From NCBI RefSeq assembly GCF_040639655.1, contig NZ_JBFAAI010000016.1, positions 124,001 through 188,000 of the forward strand: a stretch of 64,000 nucleotides of DNA. The letters run 5' to 3'. The notes beneath the pieces were generated by a model. The model was not told the origin of the DNA, did no database searches, and was given only the letters and a program-made list of their open reading frames with translations. The translations under genes and the position numbers were made by a program. Positions 41,044 through 48,573 of this stretch are shown here, in pieces. Origin of the DNA: Actinoplanes sp040639655 (GTDB lineage Bacteria > Actinomycetota > Actinomycetes > Mycobacteriales > Micromonosporaceae). Position 1 is the first letter of the stretch; each line of letters starts with the position of its first letter.

Positions 41044-41450
41044 GGCGTCTCGGAGGTGGTCGGCGACTGCCGCTAGGGACGGCGGTGGTCAGTGCCCCGG
41101 CGGCTCACGACGCCTTCGACAGCGGGGCACCGGTGAACCCGGGCGGCGCGTTGCGGCGCCTGGCTTCTTCGGGCCCCCCGGCCTATGGTGGTCCGATGCC
41201 GTCAACGGGTACCGAGATGGCCGTCACCGCGGTGACGGCTGTTCGTGCTGCCCACCGGCATGTCTCCCCGGTGCGGATCATCGCCGCCCGCGTTCCCGGC
41301 ACGGCGGCCACCTACGGTCTGCCGAGCCCCGTCGCGACCGGTCGTGGCCCACCGGCGGAGATGAATTCTCGTATCACCGCCCAGGGCGAAGCTCATCAGC
41401 TTCGGCCCTTTTTTGTTTCCCGGAACCCATCGGACAGGAGCGTCCCGACG
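41044..41450. other. Intergenic region with hairpin upstream of the DksA-like gene
   Basis: About 400 bases. The only firm element is a hairpin with a T-run at 41384-41414. A plus frame in phase with the DksA-like gene is open through the region. An ATG at 41361 has a GGCGGAG ribosome binding site and would encode a short leader (MNSRITAQGEAHQL…) that crosses the hairpin. I treat the DksA-like start at 41451 as the real one. Nothing else is supported here. Confidence 0.4.
41384..41414 (+). terminator. Rho-independent-type terminator or attenuator 37 bases before the DksA-like gene
   Basis: GGGCGAAGCT, loop CATC, AGCTTCGGCCC, then TTTTTT: a canonical stem (with one bulged base) plus T-run. 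It is rare in such GC-rich DNA. No plus-strand gene ends just before it, so it more likely attenuates the downstream gene than terminates an upstream one. Confidence 0.65.
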
Positions 41451-41777
41451 ATGACCATGGACACCAAGACTCCAGGCCAGGATCACAACGCCGTGCGAGC
41501 GTCGCTGACTGAGGACTTCGCCTTCCAGACGGCAAGGCTGAAGGAACTTACCGAGATCAACGCCGACACCGGCGACCCGGCCCAGGCCCACGACCGGGCG
41601 GCGTTGCTTGCCGACACCCGCCGGAGCCTGGAGCTGATCACCGGTGCGTTGCGCCGGATCGCCGACGGTACCTACGGCGGCTGCGAGCGTTGCGGATCAC
41701 CGATTCCGGCCGAGCGGCTGCGGGTGCTGCCGCATGCCCGGTTCTGCGTTCCCTGCCAGCGGAAGCAGCACGGCTGA
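41451..41777 (+). CDS. TraR/DksA-type C4 zinc-finger protein
   Basis: 108 residues from ATG 41451; an ACAGGAG lies about 12 bases upstream. A helical N-terminal coiled-coil part (ARLKELTEINADTGD…RRSLELITGALRRIADGTYGG) is followed by a C4 zinc finger, CERCGSPIPAERLRVLPHARFCVPC. This is the DksA/TraR layout, with a coiled coil that can enter the RNA polymerase secondary channel. The two acidic residues at the DksA coiled-coil tip are not obvious. In actinobacteria these small proteins act as RNA polymerase-binding stress regulators. A terminator-like hairpin upstream suggests attenuation control. Confidence 0.85.
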   Translation: MTMDTKTPGQDHNAVRASLTEDFAFQTARLKELTEINADTGDPAQAHDRAALLADTRRSLELITGALRRIADGTYGGCERCGSPIPAERLRVLPHARFCVPCQRKQHG

Positions 41778-41839
41778 CGGCCGCCGGGGCTGCCGTGCCC
41801 TCCGGCACGGTGGCCCCGGCGATGCTCAGGGGAGCGTCG

Positions 41840-42178
41840 ATGGACTCACTGTGGTTGTCGTTTCCGGACCCCACCGGCGGTACGGGCACGCGCGAACCGG
41901 TACGGCGATACCTCGACGGCCGGCTGACCCGCGAAGTCCTCGACGACGTCCTGGCCGTGGTCGCCGGACTCGTCCGGGAGAACCCACGGGGCGGTGAACT
42001 GATCCTCAGCCACCGCGACGACACCGTACTGATCGAGGTTCTCCGCCGGACCCCCGCCGGCCCGGCGGTCACGTCGTCGGCGAGCGGGCATGTGCACGGC
42101 GCCCACCCGGCGGGCACGGGCAGTGTCGTCTGGGTCGAGGTGCCGGTCCCCGCGTCCGGTCACCGGCCGGCGGACTGA
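41840..42178 (+). CDS. Hypothetical small protein
   Basis: 112 residues; ATG 41840 with AGGGGAG 6 bases upstream. The first 75 residues form a plausible alpha/beta domain (YLDGRLTREVLDDVLAVVAGLVRENPRGGELILSHRDDTVLIEVL). The tail is Gly/Ala/His-rich. The strand-helix pattern vaguely recalls the ATPase fold of anti-sigma kinases, but no N, G1 or G2 motif is present. Not recognised. It lies 62 bases downstream of the DksA-like gene on the same strand and may share its transcript. Confidence 0.5.
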   Translation: MDSLWLSFPDPTGGTGTREPVRRYLDGRLTREVLDDVLAVVAGLVRENPRGGELILSHRDDTVLIEVLRRTPAGPAVTSSASGHVHGAHPAGTGSVVWVEVPVPASGHRPAD

Positions 42179-42241
42179 CGGCACCGCGCCTGGTGTCCGG
42201 TCAGCGTCCCGGCGGCTGACGGCTCCGTACCCGGCGTCCGG

Positions 42242-42478
42242 TCAGCGGTCCGGGGACCGGCGGCGCCGTTCCCGGCGGGCGTCGACGGCGGTAACGACCT
42301 GTTCGGCGACCTCCTGCCGGTTGCGCCGCAGCAGGAACACCGACAGCACCATGCTGACCGCGAAGGCGATCAGCATCCGCATCAGCAGGTCGAGCTTCAG
42401 CGGGGCCACGGTGAGCACCCCGAAGACCAGCGAGAAGTACAGGAGGCGAAGGGCGAGAAGCTGAAGGACGGGGCGCAT
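42242..42478 (-). CDS. DUF4229-like small membrane protein
   Basis: 78 residues. Two hydrophobic helices (about 8-28 LALRLLYFSLVFGVLTVA and 32-50 LLMRMLIAFAVSMVLSVFLL) are followed by the conserved basic tail LLRRNRQEVAEQVVTAVDARRERRRR. The length, helix placement and LLRRxR after helix 2 match DUF4229. Function unknown; the family is often near menaquinone genes, but none are seen here. Confidence 0.75.
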   Translation of the reverse strand: MRPVLQLLALRLLYFSLVFGVLTVAPLKLDLLMRMLIAFAVSMVLSVFLLRRNRQEVAEQVVTAVDARRERRRRSPDR

Positions 42479-42545
42479 GCGGATACCTCGGGCTGGAGGA
42501 CGTGACAGCTCACCAGGGTAGGCCGTACCGCCGGGGGCCGGTATT

Positions 42546-43190
42546 TCAGCCGGTCACCCGGCGTCCGGTGAGGGTACGGGCGCCGGGTCCGGTCAGCTCG
42601 CCCGGCTCGGACGGACGGCCGGAGACGGCGAGCAGCAGGGCGAGCGCCGATCCGTGCACCTCCGGCCCGCTTCCCGCGTCGACGCCCTCGTCGGCGGCGA
42701 CCAGCCGCAGTCCGGCCGCGCGCTCCCGGCCGCCGCCCATCTTCACGGTGGTGCGCAGCTGGAACAGCAGTGCCACCGCGACCTGGCCGGCGGGGTAGTC
42801 ACCGCTGAGCCCGACCGCACGCCGGATGTCCTCACCGTGCACGAACGCCTCGACCAGCCGGGTCTCGATCGGTGCCGGCGGAGTGCTGGTGCGGTCGATC
42901 ACCGCCCGTAACGCGCCGAGGGTCAGCGCCGGGTCGTCGTGGCGCTCGCGGGCGACGCCGAGGGCGTTCTGCCGGTCGAAATCGAACCTGGCCGTGATCA
43001 TGTCGCGGACGAAACCGGCGCGGGTGGCCTTGGCACTGTCGACCAGGTGCGCCACGACGTCGTGGACGTCCCAGCCGGCGCAGGCGGTCGGAGCGGTCCA
43101 CTGCTGGGGCGTCAGGCCGGCCAGGTCACGGGCCAGCGCGGTGCGTTCGTCGTGGATCGTCGTCCAGACAGCGGCGCGTCTCGCGTTCAT
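42546..43190 (-). CDS. Maleylpyruvate isomerase-family mycothiol-dependent enzyme
   Basis: 214 residues from ATG complement 43188-43190. ALARDLAGLTPQQWTAPTACAGWDVHDVVAHLVDSA is the characteristic DinB-like four-helix opening of the TIGR03083 group. The metal-binding His residues are in VHDVVAHL and VEAFVHGEDIRRA. The C-terminal half is the SCP2-like domain. These enzymes use mycothiol for thiol-dependent isomerisation or transfer; the substrate here is unknown. The short 5' region holds an inverted repeat adjacent to the start, and the transcript may be leaderless. Confidence 0.82.
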   Translation of the reverse strand: MNARRAAVWTTIHDERTALARDLAGLTPQQWTAPTACAGWDVHDVVAHLVDSAKATRAGFVRDMITARFDFDRQNALGVARERHDDPALTLGALRAVIDRTSTPPAPIETRLVEAFVHGEDIRRAVGLSGDYPAGQVAVALLFQLRTTVKMGGGRERAAGLRLVAADEGVDAGSGPEVHGSALALLLAVSGRPSEPGELTGPGARTLTGRRVTG

Positions 43191-43193
43191 CAC

Positions 43194-43210
43194 ACTACTA
43201 AAACAGTAGT
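43194..43210. promoter_or_regulatory. Inverted repeat at the start of the mycothiol-dependent enzyme gene
   Basis: ACTACT-AAAAC-AGTAGT, 6-base arms, only four bases from the start codon at 43190. The surrounding 40 bases are AT-rich and include a further GTAGTAG at 43227-43233. A repressor here would block transcription start. Confidence 0.45.
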
Positions 43211-43308
43211 TGACGCTACAATTCAAGTAGTAGCGCTTGCCGGAGGCTGCCTGCCTCCTGATCGACGCGACCCGGCGGACCCCTGACGGGATCCGTGGCA
43301 GCCGCCAC

Positions 43309-43899
43309 TCATGGTGCGTATCCGCGCAGGACGAACGCGATGGTGTCGCTGACCCCCTCGTCGAGTTGCTCCTCGGTGAAGCCGCCGGTCAGGGCTAGGG
43401 CGGTCAGACCTTGAAGGGCGACCATCAGCGGTACGGACTGGCGGTCCACCGGCCCCGGCCGCACCTCGCCGCGGCGCTGCCCGGACTCGATCAGGTCGGT
43501 GGCCAGGTTCTTCAGGCGCTCGGTGGCGGCCACGAGTTCGGCTGTGGCGTCGGGATCGTGCTTGCGCCCGTACATGAGATCGAGAAGTGCGGTGTTGCCG
43601 GTGGCGAAGGCCAGATAGGTCCGGGCGAGGCCGGCCAGCCGCTGGGCGAAGGTGTCGCCGGCCTGCGCGAGGCTGGCGTCGAGGGCCGCGGTGAGGCGCT
43701 GGAAGCCTTCGAGCGCGAGGGCGTCGAGCAGCGCCTGCTTCGTCTTGAAGTGGCGGCTCGGCGCGGCCGGGCTGACCCCCGCCTCACGCGCGAGTTCCCG
43801 CAGCGAGAGCTCAGCGGGACCCCGCTCGCGCAGGGTGCCCTCGGCGAGTGTCAGCAGGGCCGAGCGGAGATCGCCGTGATGGTAGGGGCGGGCTTTCAT
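43309..43899 (-). CDS. TetR/AcrR-family repressor
   Basis: 196 residues. The helix-turn-helix is at about 14-55: ALLTLAEGTLRERGPAELSLRELAREAGVSPAAPSRHFKTKQALLDAL in pattern. The C-terminal TetR_C-type ligand domain shows LARTYLAFATGNTALLDLMYG. It is divergent from the metallo-hydrolase gene, 114 bases between starts. A pair of inverted half-sites plus a third copy in the spacer makes it the likely repressor of both genes. Confidence 0.88.
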   Translation of the reverse strand: MKARPYHHGDLRSALLTLAEGTLRERGPAELSLRELAREAGVSPAAPSRHFKTKQALLDALALEGFQRLTAALDASLAQAGDTFAQRLAGLARTYLAFATGNTALLDLMYGRKHDPDATAELVAATERLKNLATDLIESGQRRGEVRPGPVDRQSVPLMVALQGLTALALTGGFTEEQLDEGVSDTIAFVLRGYAP

Positions 43900-43917
43900 G
43901 ATCCCATCCTACCGTGA

Positions 43918-43970
43918 TGTAAGCGACAACCACATTGTATGCGTTGCTTACATTGTTATCGGCGCCTACA
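43918..43970. promoter_or_regulatory. Three half-sites TGTAAGCrAC in the TetR/MBL divergent promoter
   Basis: TGTAAGCGAC (43918-43927) and the reverse complement of TGTAAGCAAC (43943-43952) form an inverted repeat with 9 of 10 matching positions and a 15-base spacer. A third, weaker half-site (reverse of TGTAGGCGCC, 43961-43970) follows. The patch is less GC-rich than its surroundings and must contain both promoters. Confidence 0.55.
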
Positions 43971-44013
43971 TTGAGGTCAGCAGGCAGGGTGCCGACAGAA
44001 GGAGTTGCCAGCC

Positions 44014-45060
44014 ATGGACAACCGGTTCAACATCGCGGCACAGATCGGCGGGAAGGCCACCGGCGCTCGCCGCGCCCGCGTCGAGTCCTCGCCCCAGTTC
44101 TCCGGCGGGCGGTTCCGCAACAATGTGCCCACCAGCACCGGCATTCCCCTGTCAGCCGTCCCCCGGGTGGCCGTGGCCGCCCTTACCGGTGGCGACGCCC
44201 GCCGGCCCCACCGGCCCGTCCCGCTCGTCGAGCCCGCCCCGTCCGATGCGCGGGGGTTGCACATCACCTGGTACGGCCATTCGACCGCCCTGATCGAGAT
44301 CGAGGGCCACCGGGTCATGCTCGACCCGGTGTGGAGTGACCGCTGCTCCCCGACCCCGCTGGCCGGCCCGCGCCGGCTGCACCAGCCGCCGATCGGGCTG
44401 CATGACCTGCCGTCCCTGGACGCCGTGGTGATCTCCCACGACCATTACGACCACCTCGACATGCCGACCGTCCAGGCGCTGGCCGACCTGCAGGCCACGA
44501 TGTTCGTCGTCCCGCTCGGCGTCGGTGCGCACCTGGAGCGCTGGGGTGTGCCGGAAACCCGCATCACCGAGCTCGACTGGAACGAGTCGGCCCGGGTCGC
44601 CGGCCTCGAACTGGTCGCCACCCCGGCCCGGCACTTCTCCGGCCGCGGGTTCAGCCGCGACGAGACACTCTGGGCGAGCTGGGTGATCAAGGGTCCGACC
44701 CGCCGGGTCTTCTACTCCGGCGACACCGGCTACTTCCCCGGCTTCGCGGAGATCGGCGCCGAGCACGGCCCGTTCGACGCCACCCTGGTGCAGGTCGGGG
44801 CGTACGGCGGGGACTGGGCCGACATCCACATGGTGCCCGAGGACGGCGTGGCCACCCACGTCGACGTCCGCGGCGGCGTGATGATCCCGGTGCACTGGGC
44901 CACCTTCGACCTGGCCCCGCACCACTGGTCCGAGCCGGCCGACCGCACGTGGCGGGAGGCCAAGGCGCGCGACGTCCGGCTGGCCATCCCCCGGCCCGGC
45001 GAGCGGGTCGACGTGGACTGCCCGCCGGAGATCGACGCCTGGTGGCAGCAGATCGCATGA
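44014..45060 (+). CDS. MBL-fold metallo-hydrolase (NAPE-PLD/UlaG-like)
   Basis: 348 residues; ATG 44014 with AGAAGGAG upstream. ITWYGHSTALIEIEGHRVMLDPVWSDRCSPTPLAGPRR is the first strand pair typical of the NAPE-PLD-like branch. VVISHDHYDHLD is the HxHxDH zinc motif. ARHFSGRG (His), YSGDTGYF (Asp) and MIPVHWATFDLA (His) complete the binuclear site. These enzymes hydrolyse phosphodiester or lactone bonds of lipid-like substrates. Probably repressed by the divergent TetR. Its stop overlaps the start of the FtsX-domain gene by 4 bases. Confidence 0.87.
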   Translation: MDNRFNIAAQIGGKATGARRARVESSPQFSGGRFRNNVPTSTGIPLSAVPRVAVAALTGGDARRPHRPVPLVEPAPSDARGLHITWYGHSTALIEIEGHRVMLDPVWSDRCSPTPLAGPRRLHQPPIGLHDLPSLDAVVISHDHYDHLDMPTVQALADLQATMFVVPLGVGAHLERWGVPETRITELDWNESARVAGLELVATPARHFSGRGFSRDETLWASWVIKGPTRRVFYSGDTGYFPGFAEIGAEHGPFDATLVQVGAYGGDWADIHMVPEDGVATHVDVRGGVMIPVHWATFDLAPHHWSEPADRTWREAKARDVRLAIPRPGERVDVDCPPEIDAWWQQIA

Positions 45061-45638
45061 TCGCCGGCCGCGGCCGCTTGATAGCCTCGGCCGCCGTGAC
45101 CACCTCCGAACAACTCGAAGAATCCACGCCGGACAGTCCGCAGACGCCGGCGCCCGCCGCAGGGAGACCGGCCTGGCGCCGCCGGATCGTGCCGGCTGCC
45201 ACCGTGGTGCTCGCGATGCTGATCGGCGCGGCCGCGGCCTTCGGGATCTTCCAGGTCGTCGGTTTCCCCGGCCGGCCCGAGCACCGTTTCACCGTCAACA
45301 TCTACTTCGACGCCGAGGCCACCGCCGAGCAGAAGGCCGCGGTGGAGGCGAAACTCCCGCTGTTCGAACCGGTCGGCGAGGTGACCTTCGAGTCGAAGGA
45401 CGAGGCTTTCCGCGAGTATCAGGAGCTGAGAAAGATCAATCCCAACGTTCCGGAGGTCACGGACGCGGCGACCCTGCCCGACTCGTTCCGGATGGAGACC
45501 GAGGGGTACCTGTTCGACTGCACGGGCTACACCGAGGTGCGGCACATGCCGGGCGTACGAAAGGTCCAGGTTCTCCAGGATCTCGTCAACGACTACGCCG
45601 CGCAGATCACGTGCAGTGCCGAGTACGCCCGTCCCTGA
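45057..45638 (+). CDS. Membrane-anchored FtsX extracellular-domain-like protein
   Basis: 193 residues. ATG 45057 overlaps the MBL stop (ATGA); GTG 45096 is an alternative. One transmembrane helix (about 46-66, VPAATVVLAMLIGAAAAFGIF) is followed by an exported domain: HRFTVNIYFDAEATAEQKAAVEAKL, VTFESKDEAFREYQEL and MPGVRKVQVLQDLV. This is the VxVYFxxxAT…V.FxSKEEAYxxFxE pattern of the FtsX extracellular loop that contacts peptidoglycan hydrolases. The rest of FtsX (four helices) is missing, so this is a stand-alone domain. CTGY and ITCSAEY give a probable disulfide. Confidence 0.8.
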   Translation: MIAGRGRLIASAAVTTSEQLEESTPDSPQTPAPAAGRPAWRRRIVPAATVVLAMLIGAAAAFGIFQVVGFPGRPEHRFTVNIYFDAEATAEQKAAVEAKLPLFEPVGEVTFESKDEAFREYQELRKINPNVPEVTDAATLPDSFRMETEGYLFDCTGYTEVRHMPGVRKVQVLQDLVNDYAAQITCSAEYARP

Positions 45639-45656
45639 CGACGGGCGCACCCGGCA

Positions 45657-46076
45657 TCAGGTCGTCTGTGGAACGGGCTCGGCGGCACGCCGGTCGAGGG
45701 CGGCGACGGCCACGATGATGATCGGGACGAGGGTCAGGTGGCACAGCGCCAGACTGACCGTGCTGACCGTGTCGAAGTCGGCCGGCAGCGTCATCGTGAC
45801 GATCGTGCCGGCCGCCAGCAACGGTCCGGCGATCTGCGCGGCCCGGCTCACCCAGCTCAGCCGCGGCGCCAGCAGGGCGACGGCGGTGAGCCCGGCAGCC
45901 AGCGGCACGACGCTGAACCCGGCGACCGTGAGCGCGTCGACCTCGGCCCGGCCGCCGGCGGCGGTGAAGGTGAACGTGCCCCCGGCCGCCCGGCTGATGA
46001 GGTGGATCAGCACGTTGACGATCGCCGCGAGAGCGGCCGCGGCGGCCACCAGCGCGGGCCGCGACAGCCTACGCAT
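45657..46076 (-). CDS. DUF6069-like membrane protein
   Basis: 139 residues with four hydrophobic helices (about 9-30, 48-70, 80-100, 108-128). PALVAAAAALAAIVNVLIHLI and LVPIIIVAVAAL frame the protein, which matches the size and topology of DUF6069 proteins. Its start overlaps the end of the SRPBCC gene by 8 bases, so it is the third gene of the ArsR-SRPBCC operon. Function unknown. Confidence 0.75.
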   Translation of the reverse strand: MRRLSRPALVAAAAALAAIVNVLIHLISRAAGGTFTFTAAGGRAEVDALTVAGFSVVPLAAGLTAVALLAPRLSWVSRAAQIAGPLLAAGTIVTMTLPADFDTVSTVSLALCHLTLVPIIIVAVAALDRRAAEPVPQTT

Positions 46077-46533
46077 CGGCGGCCGCCGAGGACCGGCGGG
46101 TCAGGAAGGCCTCGATCCGGTCCAGTGCGCCGACCCAGACCTCACCGGCGAAGAAGTCACGGACCTCGGGTACGGGGAACCCGCTCTGCACCACGGTCAT
46201 CAACGTGCCGTCGCCGGCCGCTTCGAACGACACCTCGATCCGGGTGGTCATCGACTGGCCGTCCGGGCTGACACCGACGGACTCGGTGACGAGCCGCCGC
46301 GGCCGGTCGATCTCGAGGAACGTCTGTGTCTCCCGGAACAGCGTGTCGGGGCTCGGTCCCCACACGGCCGTCTGCCGGCCGCCGACGCGCAGGTCGACCT
46401 CGATCTCCACGATCCCCGGCGTCTCGTCGAGGATGCTGAACCAGATCTTCTGCTTCTCGGCGTCGGTGTAGGCGTCGAAGACCTCCTCCGGCGTGGCGGG
46501 CAACTGGCGCGCCATCCGCATCTCCAGCGTCAT
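46069..46533 (-). CDS. SRPBCC (AHSA1-like) domain protein
   Basis: 154 residues from ATG complement 46531-46533, overlapping the ArsR stop by 4 bases. LPATPEEVFDAYTDAEKQKIWFSI opens the START/AHSA1 hydrophobic-cavity fold. FRETQTFLEIDRPRRLVTES, TRIEVSFEAAGDGTLMTVVQSGF and VGALDRIEAFL complete it. AHSA1-type SRPBCC proteins coupled to ArsR regulators are common in actinobacteria and are thought to bind or modify small hydrophobic molecules. Confidence 0.87.
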   Translation of the reverse strand: MTLEMRMARQLPATPEEVFDAYTDAEKQKIWFSILDETPGIVEIEVDLRVGGRQTAVWGPSPDTLFRETQTFLEIDRPRRLVTESVGVSPDGQSMTTRIEVSFEAAGDGTLMTVVQSGFPVPEVRDFFAGEVWVGALDRIEAFLTRRSSAAADA

Positions 46534-46874
46534 TCGTCGGTTCCTCTCGGTTCGGTGCGCAGGGTGAAGTAGGCGTCGAGACCGTCCAGGCGACGACCCC
46601 AGAGCCGCTGGTAGAAACTGATCCACGCCATCGCGTCGTCGAGCGGGGCGACACTGAGGCGGCACTGCCGGGCCCGGCCGACCTTTTCGGTGACGACCAG
46701 ACCGGCGTCCTCGAGAACCTGGACGTGCTTCTTCATGCCGGTCAGGGTCATTCCGGTGGGCTCGGCGAGCTCGCCGACGGTGGCGGGACCCTCTCCGAGC
46801 CGGATGAGGACTCCGCGGCGGGTGGGGTCGGCCAGGGCGGCGAAGACCCGATCCAGGACGGCTTGCTGAACCAT
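46530..46874 (-). CDS. ArsR-family transcriptional repressor
   Basis: 114 residues from ATG complement 46872-46874. VLDRVFAALADPTRRGVLIRLGEGPATVGELAEPTGMTLTGMKKHVQVLEDAGLV in pattern is the winged-helix of the ArsR group that partners AHSA1 proteins. The metal-binding ELCVC motif of classic ArsR is absent, so the ligand is probably not a metal. A TTG at 46910 would be another start, but it lies inside the operator. It is first in a three-gene operon (ArsR, SRPBCC, DUF6069) and has a near-perfect inverted repeat upstream. Confidence 0.88.
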   Translation of the reverse strand: MVQQAVLDRVFAALADPTRRGVLIRLGEGPATVGELAEPTGMTLTGMKKHVQVLEDAGLVVTEKVGRARQCRLSVAPLDDAMAWISFYQRLWGRRLDGLDAYFTLRTEPRGTDE

Positions 46875-46887
46875 GTGGTTCACCGTA

Positions 46888-46915
46888 GGACACTGAACCG
46901 GAAAGTTCAATGTCC
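46888..46915. promoter_or_regulatory. Near-perfect inverted repeat, putative ArsR autoregulatory operator
   Basis: GGACACTGAAC and GTTCAATGTCC flank a 6-base centre, with 10 of 11 positions paired. It lies 14-41 bases upstream of the ArsR start codon, the normal place for autorepression. Confidence 0.65.
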
Positions 46916-46962
46916 CCCGTGGCGTCGAAAGCGTTACGCCCGACCGGTCCCGATGGTCGGCA

Positions 46963-46992
46963 TTGAGCGGAATGGGAGCGCTCCCGTAGCGT
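46963..46992 (+). promoter_or_regulatory. Promoter with CebR-type box for the GH30 gene
   Basis: TGGGAGCGCTCCCG (46973-46986) differs from the perfect CebR palindrome at its last base only. It lies between TTGAGC (46963-46968) and TAGCGT (46987-46992), which are 18 bases apart, so the operator fills the spacer of the promoter. The start codon is 43 bases downstream. Confidence 0.78.
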
Positions 46993-47035
46993 CGGTACTC
47001 CCCCGCCTGGCAGCCCTTAATGACAGGAGCATCCC

Positions 47036-48566
47036 GTGCGAAAACTCATTGTCAGCGCCGGCGCCGCACTCCTGGCAGGCACCGCGGCCGCCGTCGCGTT
47101 GCCGGCCGGCGCGGAGGCCGCCGGCTGCGCGGTGCAATACGGTGTGCCGTCGCAGTGGCCGGGCGGTTTCAACGCCGACGTCACGGTCACGAATCTCGGC
47201 GACCCGCTGACAAGCTGGAACCTGACCTGGTCGTACGGCGCCGGTCAGACCGTCGCGCAAGCCTGGAACGCGGCCGTGACCCAGAGCGGCGCCGGGGTGA
47301 GCGCCCGCAACGTCGCCCACAACGGGGCGGTGCCGACCGGCGGCTCGGTGTCGTTCGGCTTCACCGGCACGTGGACCGGAAGCAATCCCTCCCCCACGAG
47401 CTTCGCGGTCAACGGCGTGACGTGCACCGGCGGCACGACGCCGTCCGGCGGCACGCCGTCGGTCAGTCCGAGCACCGGCCCGCCGGCCACCGCGGACATC
47501 ACCGTGAACACCGCCACCCGTCATCAGACGATCGACGGCTTCGGCGCGGCGGTCTCGATCTGGGGCGGCGCCTGGTCGGCCGCCGAGACGCAAACCCTCG
47601 TCGGACTCGGCCCCGGCCAGCTGGGACTGTCGATCGTGCGTACCGGGATCTCACCGGTCTCCAGCGAATGGCCGACACATGTCAACGCCCTGAAGACCGC
47701 GAAATCGTACGGCTCCGGAGTGAAGATCCTGGCCTCACCATGGACCGCACCGGCTGCGTGGAAGACGAACAACAGCCGGATCAACGGCGGCAAGCTGAGG
47801 ACCGACTTCTACGACGACTACGCCGGTCATCTCAGCAACTACGTCCAGTACATGCGCGGACAAGGGGTCGGCATCGACGTCACCTCGGTGCAGAACGAGC
47901 CCGACTGGCACCCCGACTACGACTCGATGGACTGGAGCGGCACCGAACTGCGCAACTTCGTCCGCGACCAGGGCGCCAAGGTGCAGAACACGAAGCTGAT
48001 GGTGGCCGAGGCCGTAAACCTCAACTACGGCTACACCGACCCGGTCCTCAACGACACCACGGCCCGCAACAACATCGGCTACATCGGCGGCCACCTCTAC
48101 GGCACCGAGGAGTCCGGGCGGCTCAAGAGCTACCCGCTCGCCGGTCAGCACAACAAGCCGGTGTGGATGACCGAATGGAACCTCCACGAGGCCGACGGCA
48201 GCGGATCGAACATCTGGGGAAACCGTGCCAACCCGGCGATCTGGAACGAAACCCTCGACGACATCATGCGTACGGTCCACCGGTCGATGGAATCGAACTG
48301 GAGCGCCTACATCTGGTGGTACGGCAAGCGGTACTACTCGTCCTCGGTGACGGCGAGGCCGCCTACGGCACCACCGCCGGAGCCGTGCTCAAGCGCGGCT
48401 ACGCGTCTCCCAGTTCTCCAAGTACGTACGGCCGGGTCACCAGCGTGTCGCCCTGGCCAAGAGCACCAAGGCGTCACCGCTGGAGGTGACCGCCTACGAG
48501 GGCGGCGGCCAGGTCACGGTGAACGTGCCGGCCCGCAGCATCTCCACCGTCGTGCTCACCCTCTGA
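47036..48566 (+). pseudogene. Secreted CBM2-GH30 glycoside hydrolase with two frameshifts near the 3' end
   Basis: GTG 47036 with AGGAG upstream; a signal peptide (LLAGTAAAVALPAGAEA), an N-terminal CBM2 (about 29-130), a Gly/Thr/Pro linker, then a GH30 (alpha/beta)8 domain. The acid/base Glu is in TSVQNEPDWH and the nucleophile in VWMTEWNLHE. The frame fails at about 48341: the intact sense SFLGDGEAAYGTTAGAVLKRG resumes in the next frame. It fails again at about 48406, and a third frame then carries KYVRPGHQRVALAKST…STVVLTL to TGA 48564-48566. Each lesion is explained by loss of one T from a TTC codon. Without correction the frame runs 170 bases on into the TetR gene. It resembles GH30 glucuronoxylanase-type enzymes. 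This is either a decaying gene or two sequencing errors. Confidence 0.85.
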
Positions 48567-48573
48567 CGGCGCC

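Noticed and set aside
41200..41360. In-frame upstream extension of the DksA-like gene (MPSTGTEMAVTAV…)
   Set aside because: It would run through a terminator-like hairpin, shows no similarity to known DksA N-termini, and the normal coiled-coil start follows 41451.
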